DNA of 55,778 bases from CAYQTE01 sp964420285 (lineage in GTDB: Bacteria > Planctomycetota > Phycisphaerae > Tepidisphaerales > Tepidisphaeraceae), in NCBI GenBank assembly GCA_964420285.1, contig CAYQTE010000026.1, positions 1 to 55,778 on the forward strand, written 5' to 3'. Position 1 is the first letter of the stretch. Each line of letters starts with the position of its first letter. Positions 1-9,363 of the stretch are shown here, piece after piece. Made by a program: the position numbers and the translations under genes. A model generated the notes under the pieces. The model was given only the letters and a program-made list of their open reading frames with translations. It did no database searches and was not told the DNA's origin.

Positions 1-666
1 TATTACTTCAACCGCGCCAGGCAATGGGGCAAGGACGTTGCCATCAGCGCCAAGACGCAGGCGTGGGTTGAAGGACAGGTCATGGATTACGAACGGCAAG
101 GCCGGGCGCCCAAGCAACTTACCGACTACGTTTGGGAACCCGATGACCCCATCACCGACAAGTTCGGCTATGTGGTGGGCGTGCCGGTCAAGCCGGCGCC
201 GGGGATCATCCGACTGATCTACACCAATGTGGCTCGCAACGGCAATTATCTGTTGAACATCTCGCCGATGGCGGATGGTACAATCCCCGACGCCCAGCAG
301 CAGGTGCTGCTGGCCATCGGCAAGTGGATGGATGTCAACGGCGAGGCGATCTACAGCACTCGGCCGTGGAAAATGTCCGAGGAAGGCCATGTCTTCTTCG
401 CGACCAAGGGCGATAGTCTATACGCGATCACCAGTGACTGGCCGACCGAACTGGCGATACCGGCGCTGGCGACGAGCAAAGTGACCGACGGGAAGATCGA
501 AAAGGTGGAGATGCTGGGCCACGCCGGGCCGCTGGATTTCACGCAGGATGCGGCCGGGCTGCATGTGAAATTCCCGGCCCAGAAGCCGTGTGACGTGGCG
601 TACGCGCTGAAGATCACGGGATTGAAGCTGCCGGCCGCGAAAGCGGCCAGCCAGCCGTCGAAATGA
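1..666 (+). CDS. Alpha-L-fucosidase (GH29), 5'-truncated by window edge
   Basis: The reading frame is open from base 1, so this is the C-terminal 221 residues of a longer protein. It contains the end of a GH29 catalytic barrel (motif GNYLLNISPMADG, then KWMDVNGEAIYSTRPW) followed by the short C-terminal beta-sandwich with a TKGDSLYAI strand, both shared with the four GH29 genes downstream. GH29 enzymes release alpha-L-fucose from glycans by a retaining mechanism. The nucleophile Asp and any signal peptide lie outside the window. The next gene starts 37 bases downstream on the same strand, which fits co-transcription. Family assignment is firm; substrate is inferred. Confidence 0.9.
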   Translation, partial: YYFNRARQWGKDVAISAKTQAWVEGQVMDYERQGRAPKQLTDYVWEPDDPITDKFGYVVGVPVKPAPGIIRLIYTNVARNGNYLLNISPMADGTIPDAQQQVLLAIGKWMDVNGEAIYSTRPWKMSEEGHVFFATKGDSLYAITSDWPTELAIPALATSKVTDGKIEKVEMLGHAGPLDFTQDAAGLHVKFPAQKPCDVAYALKITGLKLPAAKAASQPSK

Positions 667-703
667 CGTTTGATCGATTGATGTCATGGTTTGGGGTCAG
701 ATT

Positions 704-2383
704 ATGAAGCGAAGAATCACGCGTCGGAATTTCATGAAGATGACGGCGGCGGCGGCCGTCGCGGCAAGCTGGGTGCCGGCACTGGGTCAAAACGCGACAT
801 TGCCGCCGCACGCAATTGCGCCGGGCCCGTTCAAGGCGACATGGGAATCGCTGGTGGCCAACTACAAGGCGCCGGACTGGTTTCGCGACGCCAAGTTCGG
901 CATCTGGGCCCACTGGACCGCGCAGTGCGTTCCGGAAATGGGCGACTGGTATGCGCGGCGGATGTATATCCAGGGTGAGGCCGATTACAACTATCACGTC
1001 AAGACCTACGGACATCCCTCCAAGTTCGGGTTCATGGAAATCGACAATATCTGGAAGGCCGAGAAATGGGATCCGGAGCGGCTGATGTCGCTCTATAAGA
1101 AGGCCGGCGCGAAATATTTCTTTGCACTGGCCAATCATCACGACAATCTGGACATGTACGATTCGACGTACCATGGATGGAACTCGGTCAAGATCGGGCC
1201 CAAGAAGGACATCGTCGGCTTGTGGCAGAAGGCGGCGCGCGAGAATGGCTTGCGGTTTGGCGTGACCAATCACTCGTCGTGGTCGAGCCGCTGGCTGCAA
1301 ACGGCATACGGCTATGACGGCGAAGGGCCGCTGGCGGGCGTGCGCTACGATGCCTACACGCTCACCAAGGCCGACGGCAAGGGCAAATGGTGGGACGGCC
1401 TTGATCCGCAGGATCTCTACACGGGCAACAACGTGCACATGCCCGATGGAATCAAGGGCGCCGCGGCCGTCAGCGCCTGGTACACCGCCAACACCAGCCT
1501 GGCCAAGAGCAACCCGATGCCGCCGGTCGCGTTTTGCGAGAAGTGGTATCTGCGCTGCAAGGACCTGGTGGACAAATATCAGCCGGACGTGCTTTATTTC
1601 GATACCAATGAACTGCCGCTGGGCACGGTCGGGCTGGATGTGGTGGCTCATTATTACAACATCAGCGCCAACAAGAACGGCGGCAAGGCGGATGTGGTCG
1701 TCAACGGCAAGCACATCCTGCCGGCACATGTCGGATCATTCGTCGAAGATATCGAGCGCAGCACCGCCAACGCCATCCGGCCCGACCCATGGCAGACCGA
1801 TACGTGCATCGGCGACTGGCATTACAGCCGGGCCATCGCCGATGGCAATCGTTATCAAACCGTCGCCGCCATTGTCGCCATGCTGACCGATATCGTCAGC
1901 AAGAACGGCAATCTGATGCTGAACATCCCGCTGCGCGGCGACGGCTCGATCGATGAACATGAGGAGGCGTTCCTGGCCGGACTGACCGCCTGGATGGACG
2001 TCAATTCCGAGGGGATTTATTCAACGCGGCCGTGGAAGATCTACGGCGAAGGGCCGTCCACGACCGCCCGGCCGGCCGCGCGAGGCGGCGGTCGCGGCGC
2101 GACGGCGGCATCTACCGCGCAGGACATTCGCTTCACGACCAAAGGCGACACGCTGTACGCGTTTGTTCAGGCGTGGCCGGATTCACGCGTGGCACAGATC
2201 AAGAGCCTGGCCACCGGATCACCGCAAACAGGCGGGGCGAAAGTCACGGGCGTTTCGCTGCTCGGGTATGATGGCAAAGTCACCTGGACTCAGGATGCAC
2301 AAGGGCTGTCGGTGAACCTTCCGGAGAAGGCGCCGAGCCAATACGCCGTGACACTGAAGATCCTGGGCGTGCCGACGAAATAA
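704..2383 (+). CDS. Alpha-L-fucosidase (GH29), Tat-exported
   Basis: The 559-residue product begins with a twin-arginine leader (TRRNFMK at residues 6-12, then an Ala-rich core and PALGQ), so export to the periplasm by Tat is likely. The GH29 barrel follows: WFRDAKFGIWAHW around residues 59-71, the paired histidines H145-H146 in ANHHDN, and the expected nucleophile D300 in VLYFDTNE. A Gly/Ala/Arg-rich linker precedes the C-terminal beta-sandwich. An in-frame ATG at 686 exists, but the ATG at 704 puts the Tat motif at its usual distance from the N-terminus. It follows the truncated GH29 gene and precedes another, all same-strand. The particular fucosylated substrate cannot be read from sequence. 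Confidence 0.93.
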   Translation: MKRRITRRNFMKMTAAAAVAASWVPALGQNATLPPHAIAPGPFKATWESLVANYKAPDWFRDAKFGIWAHWTAQCVPEMGDWYARRMYIQGEADYNYHVKTYGHPSKFGFMEIDNIWKAEKWDPERLMSLYKKAGAKYFFALANHHDNLDMYDSTYHGWNSVKIGPKKDIVGLWQKAARENGLRFGVTNHSSWSSRWLQTAYGYDGEGPLAGVRYDAYTLTKADGKGKWWDGLDPQDLYTGNNVHMPDGIKGAAAVSAWYTANTSLAKSNPMPPVAFCEKWYLRCKDLVDKYQPDVLYFDTNELPLGTVGLDVVAHYYNISANKNGGKADVVVNGKHILPAHVGSFVEDIERSTANAIRPDPWQTDTCIGDWHYSRAIADGNRYQTVAAIVAMLTDIVSKNGNLMLNIPLRGDGSIDEHEEAFLAGLTAWMDVNSEGIYSTRPWKIYGEGPSTTARPAARGGGRGATAASTAQDIRFTTKGDTLYAFVQAWPDSRVAQIKSLATGSPQTGGAKVTGVSLLGYDGKVTWTQDAQGLSVNLPEKAPSQYAVTLKILGVPTK

Positions 2384-2473
2384 TCGGTCGGTCGGCGTTC
2401 GATCCCTGCAGCCGCCGAAGTGGCGGCGAAGGCCGGCATTCCGTTCCGGTCGAAAAAAATTTGGAGGTTCACC

Positions 2474-4159
2474 ATGCAGATATCCCGCAGAACCGCTATT
2501 CAACTTCTGGCCGGCGCCGGCGCAGCCATGTGCCTGCCCAGGGCCTTCGGCCAGGCCGCTGCGCCGGCCGTAGCCGCCGCCGGTGGCCCGGCCACCGCGC
2601 CGAGCCTGCCGCCGGCGCCGACGCCGATTGCTGCTCCGCCGGGTTTTGGTGTTGCCGATGGGCCGTTCAAGCCGACGCTGGAATCGCTTTCGGCGTTCCA
2701 GGTTCCGGATTGGTATCGCGATGCAAAATTCGGCATCTGGGCGCATTGGGGTCCGCAATGCCAGCCGGAGCAGGGCGACTGGTACGCGCAGAACATGTAT
2801 CTGCCGGCTCAGGCGGTGTACAAGTGGCATGTTCAGAACTACGGCCATCCGTCGAAGTTTGGATTCAAGGATGTGATCAACCAGTGGAAGGCGGATAAGT
2901 GGGAGCCGGAGAAGCTGATCGCCCTTTACAAGCGGGCCGGCGCGAAATTCTTTGCGTCCATGGCGCACCATCACGACAATTTCGACAATTTCGATTCCAC
3001 ATATCAGCCGTGGAACAGCGTGCATGTGGGGCCAAAGAAGGACATCGTCGGCGGCTGGATGAAGGCGGCGCGCGATGCGGGGCTGCGTTTTGCCATCTCG
3101 AGTCACGGCGATCGCGCCTGGAGCTGGTATCAGGCGGCCCAGGGATCGGACACCACCGGCCCGCTGGCGGGTGTGCCGTACGATGGCATCATGACCAAGG
3201 CCCAGGGCAAGGGCCTCTGGTGGGAGGGTCTCGATCCGCAGGATCTGTACGCCCAGTGCCACAAGGTCGGCACGTACAACTGGCAGCAGGTGGGCAATCC
3301 GCCGATCGCTAAGGCTTTCAGTGAGAAATACTTCAACCGCATCATCGACCTGATCGACAAGTACCAGCCGGACATCCTGTATTTCGATGATTCGGTGATG
3401 CCGATTTATCCCACGACCGACGTCGGCCCGCGCATCGCCGCGTATCTCTACAACACGAATCTCAAGCGCAACGGCAAACTGGAAGCGGTGATGACAGGCA
3501 AGGATCTCACCGGCGCAAGCGCCCCGTGGCGCAAGGCGCTGGTGTACGACCTGGAAAACGGAATCTCCGGCGGCGCCGAGACGATCCCCTGGCAGACCGA
3601 CACGTGCATCGGCTCGTGGCACTATAAGCGCGACCGGTTCCTGAATCACACGTACAAGGCGCCGGTGCAGGTCGTGCAGATGCTCGTCGACATCGTCTCC
3701 AAGAACGGCAATCTGATGCTGAGCATCCCCGTCCGTGGCGAGGGCACGATCGACGATGATGAAGTGAAGATTCTCGAAAGCCTTGCCACGTGGATCGCCC
3801 CCAACGGCGAAGGCATCTTCGCCACGCGCCCGTGGAAGATCTATGGCGAAGGCCCGTCCACGGCCGCCGCGACCGGGCGCGGCCAGGCCGGCGCCGCCAG
3901 GTACACACCGGCGGATGTCCGCTTCACGGCCAGGGGCGATACGCTCTATGCGTTTGTCATGGGTTGGCCGACGAACGGGAAGGCCGTCATCAAGACGCTG
4001 GCCAAAGGCTCGGCGGCGTTTCCCGGGGACGTGGCGAAGGTGGAACTGCTGGGCGTCGGCGAATTGGCGTTCACCCAAGACAATTCGGGCCTGACCATCA
4101 ACCTGCCGGACAAGAAACCTTACGATTACGCCTACGGATTCAAGATCACTCCGAAATGA
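2474..4159 (+). CDS. Alpha-L-fucosidase (GH29), Tat-type leader
   Basis: The 561-residue product starts at an ATG preceded by GGAGG at 2463-2467; a longer frame from 2420 lacks that support and would bury the leader. The leader has a paired arginine (SRRTAIQLLAG) and ends near RAFGQ. A Pro/Ala-rich linker (about residues 27-60) leads into the GH29 barrel with WYRDAKFGIWAHWGPQ, H165-H166 in HHHDNF and candidate nucleophile D305 in ILYFDDS. The C-terminal beta-sandwich matches the neighbouring copies. It is closest in sequence to the 5702 gene (shared DNFDNFDS and GLWWEGLDPQDLYAQ), which indicates local duplication. Confidence 0.93.
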   Translation: MQISRRTAIQLLAGAGAAMCLPRAFGQAAAPAVAAAGGPATAPSLPPAPTPIAAPPGFGVADGPFKPTLESLSAFQVPDWYRDAKFGIWAHWGPQCQPEQGDWYAQNMYLPAQAVYKWHVQNYGHPSKFGFKDVINQWKADKWEPEKLIALYKRAGAKFFASMAHHHDNFDNFDSTYQPWNSVHVGPKKDIVGGWMKAARDAGLRFAISSHGDRAWSWYQAAQGSDTTGPLAGVPYDGIMTKAQGKGLWWEGLDPQDLYAQCHKVGTYNWQQVGNPPIAKAFSEKYFNRIIDLIDKYQPDILYFDDSVMPIYPTTDVGPRIAAYLYNTNLKRNGKLEAVMTGKDLTGASAPWRKALVYDLENGISGGAETIPWQTDTCIGSWHYKRDRFLNHTYKAPVQVVQMLVDIVSKNGNLMLSIPVRGEGTIDDDEVKILESLATWIAPNGEGIFATRPWKIYGEGPSTAAATGRGQAGAARYTPADVRFTARGDTLYAFVMGWPTNGKAVIKTLAKGSAAFPGDVAKVELLGVGELAFTQDNSGLTINLPDKKPYDYAYGFKITPK

Positions 4160-4183
4160 CGTTTTTATCGAGGAGGCCAAGGT

Positions 4184-5665
4184 ATGAAAGCGACGGTTTG
4201 CAAACGTCTACTTACATTCGCGTGTCTTACCGGCCTGCTTGCCGGCTCCGCCACGGCGATTGCCCAGACCCGACCGGCGGCGACATTCAGCAACGCCAGC
4301 CCCATCCTGTTCCGCGAAGGCGGGGCCGGATTGCCCGCTTATCCGGTGGTGGTCCGCGACGAAACGCCCTCCGCCCACGCCGACCGCATGCAGTGGTTCC
4401 GCGATGCGCGATTTGGCATGTTCATCCACTGGGGCGTCTATTCGGTCCCGGCCCGCGGCGAATGGTACATGAATAACGGCAAAGTCCCCGTCGCCACGTA
4501 CAAGGCCTACGCCAAGCAGTTCACCGCGGCGAAATACGATCCGGCCGCATGGGCCGATCTGGCCAAGGCGGCGGGCGTCAAGTATGTCGTCCTCACCGCC
4601 AAGCACCATGATGGATTCACACTCTACGATTCGGCGGTTTCCGACTGGAACGCGGTAAAAGCCTCGGCGGCCGCACGCGACCTGATCCAGCCCCTGGCCG
4701 ACGCCGTGCGCGCCGACGGACTCAAGTTCGGGCTTTACTATTCGCAATCGCAGGACTGGAGCAATCTGGGCGGCGGCACGGGCAACACAGCGCCGTGGGA
4801 TGATGCGCAAAAGAAGGGATCATTCGACGATTACCTGGCGAAAATCGCACTGCCGCAGGTCCGCGAGATACTCAGCAAATACCATCCGTCTTATCTCTTT
4901 TTCGATACCGAATATTCCATGACGCCCGAGCGCGCCCGGCCGATCTTCGACGCCACCTGCGAGTATCCCGACCTCATCATCAACAACCGCCTGGGCGGCG
5001 GGGTGCTGGGTGATGTCGGCACGCCCGAACAACGAATCGCCACCGATCCTCTCGGCCGGCAGTTCGAAGTCTGCATGACCATCAACAATTCCTGGGGCTA
5101 CAACGCAACCGACACGCGCTGGAAATCCGCCCAACAACTGATCCGCAACCTGTCCGACATTTCCAGCAAGGGCGGAAATTATCTTCTGAACGTCGGGCCG
5201 ACCTCCGAGGGACTCATCCCCCAGCCGGAAATTGACCGCCTGCAGGCGATGGGCCGTTGGTTGCAAACCAATGGCCAGGCCATCTACGGCACCGACGCCG
5301 GGCCGTTCTCGATGTCCAAGCCGCCGGCCTGGGGTCGCGCGACGATGAAGACCAAACCGGCCGGCAGCACGACGCTGTATCTGCATGTCTGGAACTGGCC
5401 GGCCGACGGGAAGATCGTGCTGAGCGGTGTGCAGCAGGCGGCAATGTCCGGCCGGGTGCTGGCCAATGGCCAGGCCGTGTCGTCGGCGATGTCGCCAGAG
5501 GGTTTGGTGGTGACGGTGAGCGGCGCCGCTCCCGATCCGGATGTTTCGGTTGTGGCTCTGGAGTTTGCCAATCCGATCCGGATCGTGCAGACGGGCGCTC
5601 GCTCCGTTCAGGCGGAATCGTCCGGCACGCCCAATGATCCCAGCGGAGGCACGCAGCCAAAGTGA
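4184..5665 (+). CDS. Alpha-L-fucosidase (GH29), canonical subfamily, Sec-exported
   Basis: The 493-residue product has an ordinary Sec signal peptide (KRLLTFACLTGLLAGSATAIAQ) and a strong GAGGAGG ribosome site upstream. The barrel carries WFRDARFGMFIHWGVYSVP, the AKHHDGFTLYDS motif with H141-H142, nucleophile candidate D241 in YLFFDTEY, and GGNYLLNVGPTSEG near the barrel end. These are closer to textbook GH29 than the other copies here, so the array is not made of identical duplicates. A basic/acidic linker and C-terminal strand domain finish the protein. It lies 24 bases after the preceding GH29 gene, so the array is probably one transcript. Confidence 0.94.
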   Translation: MKATVCKRLLTFACLTGLLAGSATAIAQTRPAATFSNASPILFREGGAGLPAYPVVVRDETPSAHADRMQWFRDARFGMFIHWGVYSVPARGEWYMNNGKVPVATYKAYAKQFTAAKYDPAAWADLAKAAGVKYVVLTAKHHDGFTLYDSAVSDWNAVKASAAARDLIQPLADAVRADGLKFGLYYSQSQDWSNLGGGTGNTAPWDDAQKKGSFDDYLAKIALPQVREILSKYHPSYLFFDTEYSMTPERARPIFDATCEYPDLIINNRLGGGVLGDVGTPEQRIATDPLGRQFEVCMTINNSWGYNATDTRWKSAQQLIRNLSDISSKGGNYLLNVGPTSEGLIPQPEIDRLQAMGRWLQTNGQAIYGTDAGPFSMSKPPAWGRATMKTKPAGSTTLYLHVWNWPADGKIVLSGVQQAAMSGRVLANGQAVSSAMSPEGLVVTVSGAAPDPDVSVVALEFANPIRIVQTGARSVQAESSGTPNDPSGGTQPK

Positions 5666-5701
5666 TTTGAACGTCGAGGTAACAACATCTACGGAGACCC
5701 T

Positions 5702-7324
5702 ATGAAACTTACACGACGACAGGCGATGGGCGCATTGGCGGGCGGAGCGGTTGCGGGACTTGCCTCGCAGTGGCGATTGCCAGGGGCCTTTGGCCAGGCG
5801 ACCCGGCCGGTGTACGATATCGCGCCCGGCCCCTTCCAGCCCACATGGGCCTCGCTGGAGCAGAACTACAAGTTGCCGGATTGGTATCGCAACGCCAAGT
5901 TCGGCATCTGGATGCACTGGGGACCGCAATGCCAGCCGGGCGACGGGGATTGGTACGCCAAATACATGTACGACCAGACCCGGCCGCAGTATCAATTTCA
6001 CGTGCAGAAATACGGGCATCCGTCGAAATTCGGATTTAAGGATGTCATCAACACGTGGAAGGCGGAGAAGTGGGATCCGGCCGGACTGCTCAAGCGATTC
6101 AAGGGCGCCGGGGCGAAGTTCCTGGTCTCGATGGCCTGTCATCACGACAACTTCGACAACTTCGATTCCAAATACCAGCCGTGGAATTCCGTCAACATCG
6201 GCCCGAAGAAGGACATTGTCGGCACATGGGCCAAGCTGGTTCAGGAGGCCGGCATGAACTTCGGTGTCAGCGTTCACGCCGGACGCGCGTGGAACTGGTA
6301 TGAAGACGCCCAGGGTAGCGACAAAACCGGCCCGCTGGCCGGCGTTCCCTACGACGGCAAGCTGACCAAGTCCGATGGCAAGGGCCTCTGGTGGGAAGGT
6401 CTCGACCCGCAGGACCTGTATGCGCAAAATCACGCCATCGGGGCCAAACCCGACGCGGCGTATGTGGCCAAGTTCTTCAATCGCATCAAGGACTGCATCG
6501 ACAAATATCGCCCCGACCTGATCTTCTTCGACGATCCCAAGCTGCCTCTGTTGGACACCAACCCCGAAACCGGGCTCAGCCTCGCCGCGCATTTCTACAA
6601 CGCCAATCTGCAGTGGCACGGCGGCAAGCAGCAGGCTGTTATTATTGCCGACGGGCTTTCCGTGGTTGAGCAGAGCGCCATCGTCAACAATCTCGAACGC
6701 AACATGTCGCTGGATATGCTGAGAATCCCCTGGAGCAAGGGCAATTGCCTGGGCCCGTGGCATTACAGCGTGGCCGACTACAACAAGGGCTATACCAAGA
6801 CCGAATCCTGGATCCATCTGCTGGTCGACGTGGTGAGCAAGAACGGCACGTTCCTGATTGCGATCCCGCTTCCCGGCCATGGCGAGCTGGACGACAAAGC
6901 CGCCGCTTATCTCGATGAGATGACCAAGTGGATGAACGTGAACAGCGAATGCATCTACGACACCAGCCCGTGGGCGATTTACGGCGAAGGCCCATCGGTG
7001 AAGAACGCCGGCACGGCCGTTGACAGCGCCGGCAACCCGCCGCGAGGATTGGGTCCGGTCCTGAGTGCCGCCGATGTGCGATTCACCACCAAAGGCGATG
7101 TGCTGTATGCGATCGTCATGGGCCGGCCGGCGGGCGGGAAGGTCAATATCAAGGCTCTGGCCTCACCGTCGGCGCATTACAAAGGCGAGGTTGGCAACGT
7201 TCTACTGCTTGGCTCATCAGCGAAGCTGACGTTTACGCGCGACGCCAACGGCCTGGCGGTCACCATTCCCGACAGCGATGCCAACAACTACGCCAATGCC
7301 TTGAAGATTATTCCCAAGACATGA
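5702..7324 (+). CDS. Alpha-L-fucosidase (GH29), Tat-type leader
   Basis: The 540-residue product begins MKLTRRQAMGALAGG, a twin-arginine leader ending near GAFGQ, with GGAG five bases before the ATG. The barrel contains WYRNAKFGIWMHWGPQ, H147-H148 in CHHDNF and candidate nucleophile D277 in IFFDDPK. The C-terminal sandwich follows YGEGPS, the same junction seen in the 704 and 2474 genes. It is the last gene of the GH29 array; its stop lies one base before the stop of the convergent DUF1326 gene, with no terminator hairpin visible between them. Confidence 0.93.
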   Translation: MKLTRRQAMGALAGGAVAGLASQWRLPGAFGQATRPVYDIAPGPFQPTWASLEQNYKLPDWYRNAKFGIWMHWGPQCQPGDGDWYAKYMYDQTRPQYQFHVQKYGHPSKFGFKDVINTWKAEKWDPAGLLKRFKGAGAKFLVSMACHHDNFDNFDSKYQPWNSVNIGPKKDIVGTWAKLVQEAGMNFGVSVHAGRAWNWYEDAQGSDKTGPLAGVPYDGKLTKSDGKGLWWEGLDPQDLYAQNHAIGAKPDAAYVAKFFNRIKDCIDKYRPDLIFFDDPKLPLLDTNPETGLSLAAHFYNANLQWHGGKQQAVIIADGLSVVEQSAIVNNLERNMSLDMLRIPWSKGNCLGPWHYSVADYNKGYTKTESWIHLLVDVVSKNGTFLIAIPLPGHGELDDKAAAYLDEMTKWMNVNSECIYDTSPWAIYGEGPSVKNAGTAVDSAGNPPRGLGPVLSAADVRFTTKGDVLYAIVMGRPAGGKVNIKALASPSAHYKGEVGNVLLLGSSAKLTFTRDANGLAVTIPDSDANNYANALKIIPKT

Positions 7325-7325
7325 A

Positions 7326-8003
7326 TCAGTATTCAAACTGGCCGTAAAACGCGCTGTTTTCCTCGACCCGCTGCCACGGCTGGGCGATGGCGCCGCCGGT
7401 GTAGTTGGCCAGGAGCGTGTAGCCGACCTTGCGGTTGGGGACTGGATTCAGCGGCGAATACCAGACGTCGTTGGGCTGTTTGCAGCACTCGGCGTTGGGC
7501 ATTGGATCAACCGTCATCGAGCCAAAGCCTTCGCACGATACGGCGTAATGATGGTCGGTGTCGCTGAAAACGATCGTACTGCGATGAACAGCGGCGATCG
7601 GGCCCAGTTGCGCGGACTCGCGGGCGCCGAGGAGTTGGGCGACGGCCTGCGCCTGTTCGCTGCTGGCCGATGAATCCACCAGCAGTTCGCTCTTTCGAAT
7701 TGCGCTGGCATCACCGAGGCTCGAGTCGCTGGTGACGACGGCCATGGCGCGAACACCGGCCAGGGGCACCCCGTTCCAGTCACCCGACTGGAAGTTCCAC
7801 GCCATGATGGCATCGTGGCCGGTCGTGACCAGTTCCCCGTTGTAATGGCAGGCGCCGGCGAAGACCGCGGCGGTGCGGGCCTCGATGTAGTCACCGGTTA
7901 TTTTCGACGAAGCGACGGGCGACGAATTCTGGAGCAATCCGGTTGAGGCCGCTCCTGCACAAGCAAGCAAAGCCAAAGCGGAAAAGACTCTTGTTCTGGT
8001 CAT
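7326..8003 (-). CDS. DUF1326-domain protein, secreted
   Basis: The 225-residue product has a hydrophobic N-terminal export signal (ALALLACAGAAS) followed by GDYIEARTAAVFAGACHYNGE, the characteristic start of DUF1326 proteins, and ends with a beta-rich region containing paired Cys in AECCKQPN. The function of DUF1326 is unknown. The gene is last in a minus-strand cluster led by molybdenum hydroxylase subunits and sits just after a small Cys-rich gene. A role linked to the redox enzyme is only suggested by that context. Confidence 0.75.
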   Translation of the reverse strand: MTRTRVFSALALLACAGAASTGLLQNSSPVASSKITGDYIEARTAAVFAGACHYNGELVTTGHDAIMAWNFQSGDWNGVPLAGVRAMAVVTSDSSLGDASAIRKSELLVDSSASSEQAQAVAQLLGARESAQLGPIAAVHRSTIVFSDTDHHYAVSCEGFGSMTVDPMPNAECCKQPNDVWYSPLNPVPNRKVGYTLLANYTGGAIAQPWQRVEENSAFYGQFEY

Positions 8004-8056
8004 GGGACACCTCGTTCATTCAACGGACCATGGACACGCTCTGCTGAGGACAACCA

Positions 8057-8332
8057 TCAGCGCCGACTCGGGGGCGCCGGCCTGGGATCCAGGGCCGAGC
8101 GGTAGCACTTTCGGCCGGGCCGGCATTCTTCGGGCCCGGCGAACAGCCCGTCGGGCCCGATCGGCACCTGAGTATGATAGCACCAGACGCAGCCGCTGGC
8201 GTCGTAAAAATCGTCCGCGGTGGTCGGTATGACATCCAGCATGTAGAATTTCTTGGAGCGAAGATCGGCGCAGAAGGGCGTCTGGGCAACTTCCTGCCCG
8301 GCTGGCGATGGTGAACTCGGCTGCGGATTCAT
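8057..8332 (-). CDS. Small cysteine-rich protein of unknown function
   Basis: The 91-residue product starts at an ATG with GGAG seven bases upstream; an alternative ATG at 8347 has no such support. Five cysteines fall in the arrangement FCAD, GCVWCYH, EECRPG and KCYRS, which could bind a metal or an iron-sulfur cluster. It is not a CxxCH heme site because Tyr separates the second Cys from His. No signal peptide is evident. It lies 25 bases after the FAD-subunit gene and before the DUF1326 gene, so it probably belongs to that operon. I do not recognise the family. Confidence 0.6.
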   Translation of the reverse strand: MNPQPSSPSPAGQEVAQTPFCADLRSKKFYMLDVIPTTADDFYDASGCVWCYHTQVPIGPDGLFAGPEECRPGRKCYRSALDPRPAPPSRR

Positions 8333-8357
8333 AGCGGTCTCCGGCACATGTACGGGA

Positions 8358-9359
8358 TCAGGCGTTCAATTTGGTCAGGGCCCGGCGGATGAGTGTCTGC
8401 GTGAGCGGGATCTTGTATCCGTTCTTGCCCATCGGCGTCGCGCCCTTGAGGGCGATCACGGCGGCCTGCGTCACATTGTCGCCGGACAGCGGTTTTCCGG
8501 CGAGAAACTGTTCGGCATCGGGCACGCGCCACGGAATCGTGCCCACGCCGCCAAGAACCATGCGCGCCTGTCGGACGAGCTTGTCCGGCCCCAGTTCGAC
8601 GGCCGCCGCCACAGAACTCATCGCAAAGTCCTGGCTTTCGCGTTCCTTGAATTTGAGATAGGTTGAGTGGGCGCCCATCGGCGAAGCGGGGATCTGCACT
8701 TGGGAGATAATTTCCCCGTCCTTGAGTGCGTTTTCGCGACGAACGTCTTTGTCCGGAAGGGTGAAGAACTGTTCCAGCGGCATGGTCCGCTCGCCGTCCG
8801 GGCCGTTGATGGTGATCGTCGCCGCCAGCGCGATGAGCATCGGGGCCATGTCCGAGGGATGAACGAAATTGGAATCGCCGCCGCCAAAAATCGCGTTGTA
8901 TTTGTCCTCGCCGTCCACGGAATAACAGGTCTCGCCGCCTTTTTTGAGGCACTTGAAGTTTTCCAGGCGGAAATACCAGCATCGCGGCCGCTGGCAGAGG
9001 TTCCCGCCCAGTGTGCCGACGTTGCGAATCTGCGGCGTGGCGATGGAGGCGGCCGCCTCGACGAGGCCGGGGAAAAGCCTGGCGGCGTCGGCATTTTCCT
9101 CGATCTGCGAGATCGTAACGACAGCGCCGATCTTCAATCCGCCCTTGCCGTCGGGTTCGACCTTGTCCAGGCCGGAGATCGTCTTGAGATTCACCACCCG
9201 CGGCGGGCGTTGAATGTAGGCCTTCATCGTGCTCAGCAAATCCTGGCCGCCACCCATCGGGCGCGCCATCTCGTCGGGATCGGCCTTGGGATCGGCCGGC
9301 TTCAGCAGGCGGACAGCCTCCTGAACGGTCGAGGCATTGGCCCATTCGAATGCATTCAT
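8358..9359 (-). CDS. FAD-binding subunit of PaoABC-type molybdenum hydroxylase, with extra 4Fe-4S motif
   Basis: The 333-residue product has the medium-chain FAD-domain motifs GGGQDLL (residues 36-42) and IRNVGTLGGNL (111-121). Directly after it, an insertion carries C122, C127, C137 and C145, the four-cysteine insert known in PaoB and related subunits that holds a 4Fe-4S cluster. The C-terminal CO-dehydrogenase flavoprotein domain ends the protein. The ATG at 9359 lies four bases after the Mo-subunit stop and is preceded by AAAGGATGAG; a longer frame from 9542 overlaps that gene and was rejected. Role: electron transfer between the FeS subunit and the acceptor. Confidence 0.9.
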   Translation of the reverse strand: MNAFEWANASTVQEAVRLLKPADPKADPDEMARPMGGGQDLLSTMKAYIQRPPRVVNLKTISGLDKVEPDGKGGLKIGAVVTISQIEENADAARLFPGLVEAAASIATPQIRNVGTLGGNLCQRPRCWYFRLENFKCLKKGGETCYSVDGEDKYNAIFGGGDSNFVHPSDMAPMLIALAATITINGPDGERTMPLEQFFTLPDKDVRRENALKDGEIISQVQIPASPMGAHSTYLKFKERESQDFAMSSVAAAVELGPDKLVRQARMVLGGVGTIPWRVPDAEQFLAGKPLSGDNVTQAAVIALKGATPMGKNGYKIPLTQTLIRRALTKLNA

Positions 9360-9363
9360 GGTC

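Noticed and set aside
614..1729. Minus-strand frame of 371 codons
   Set aside because: Antisense to the GH29 gene at 704; composition is Arg/His-rich, typical of shadow frames.
2219..4180. Long minus-strand frame of 653 codons
   Set aside because: It lies exactly antisense to two clear GH29 genes, lacks recognisable domains and results from GC-rich codon bias.
4820..6880. Minus-strand frame of 686 codons
   Set aside because: Antisense shadow of GH29 genes with no domain signature and no ribosome site.
8253..8666. Plus-strand frames opposite the FAD subunit
   Set aside because: No domain or ribosome site; antisense of a well supported gene.
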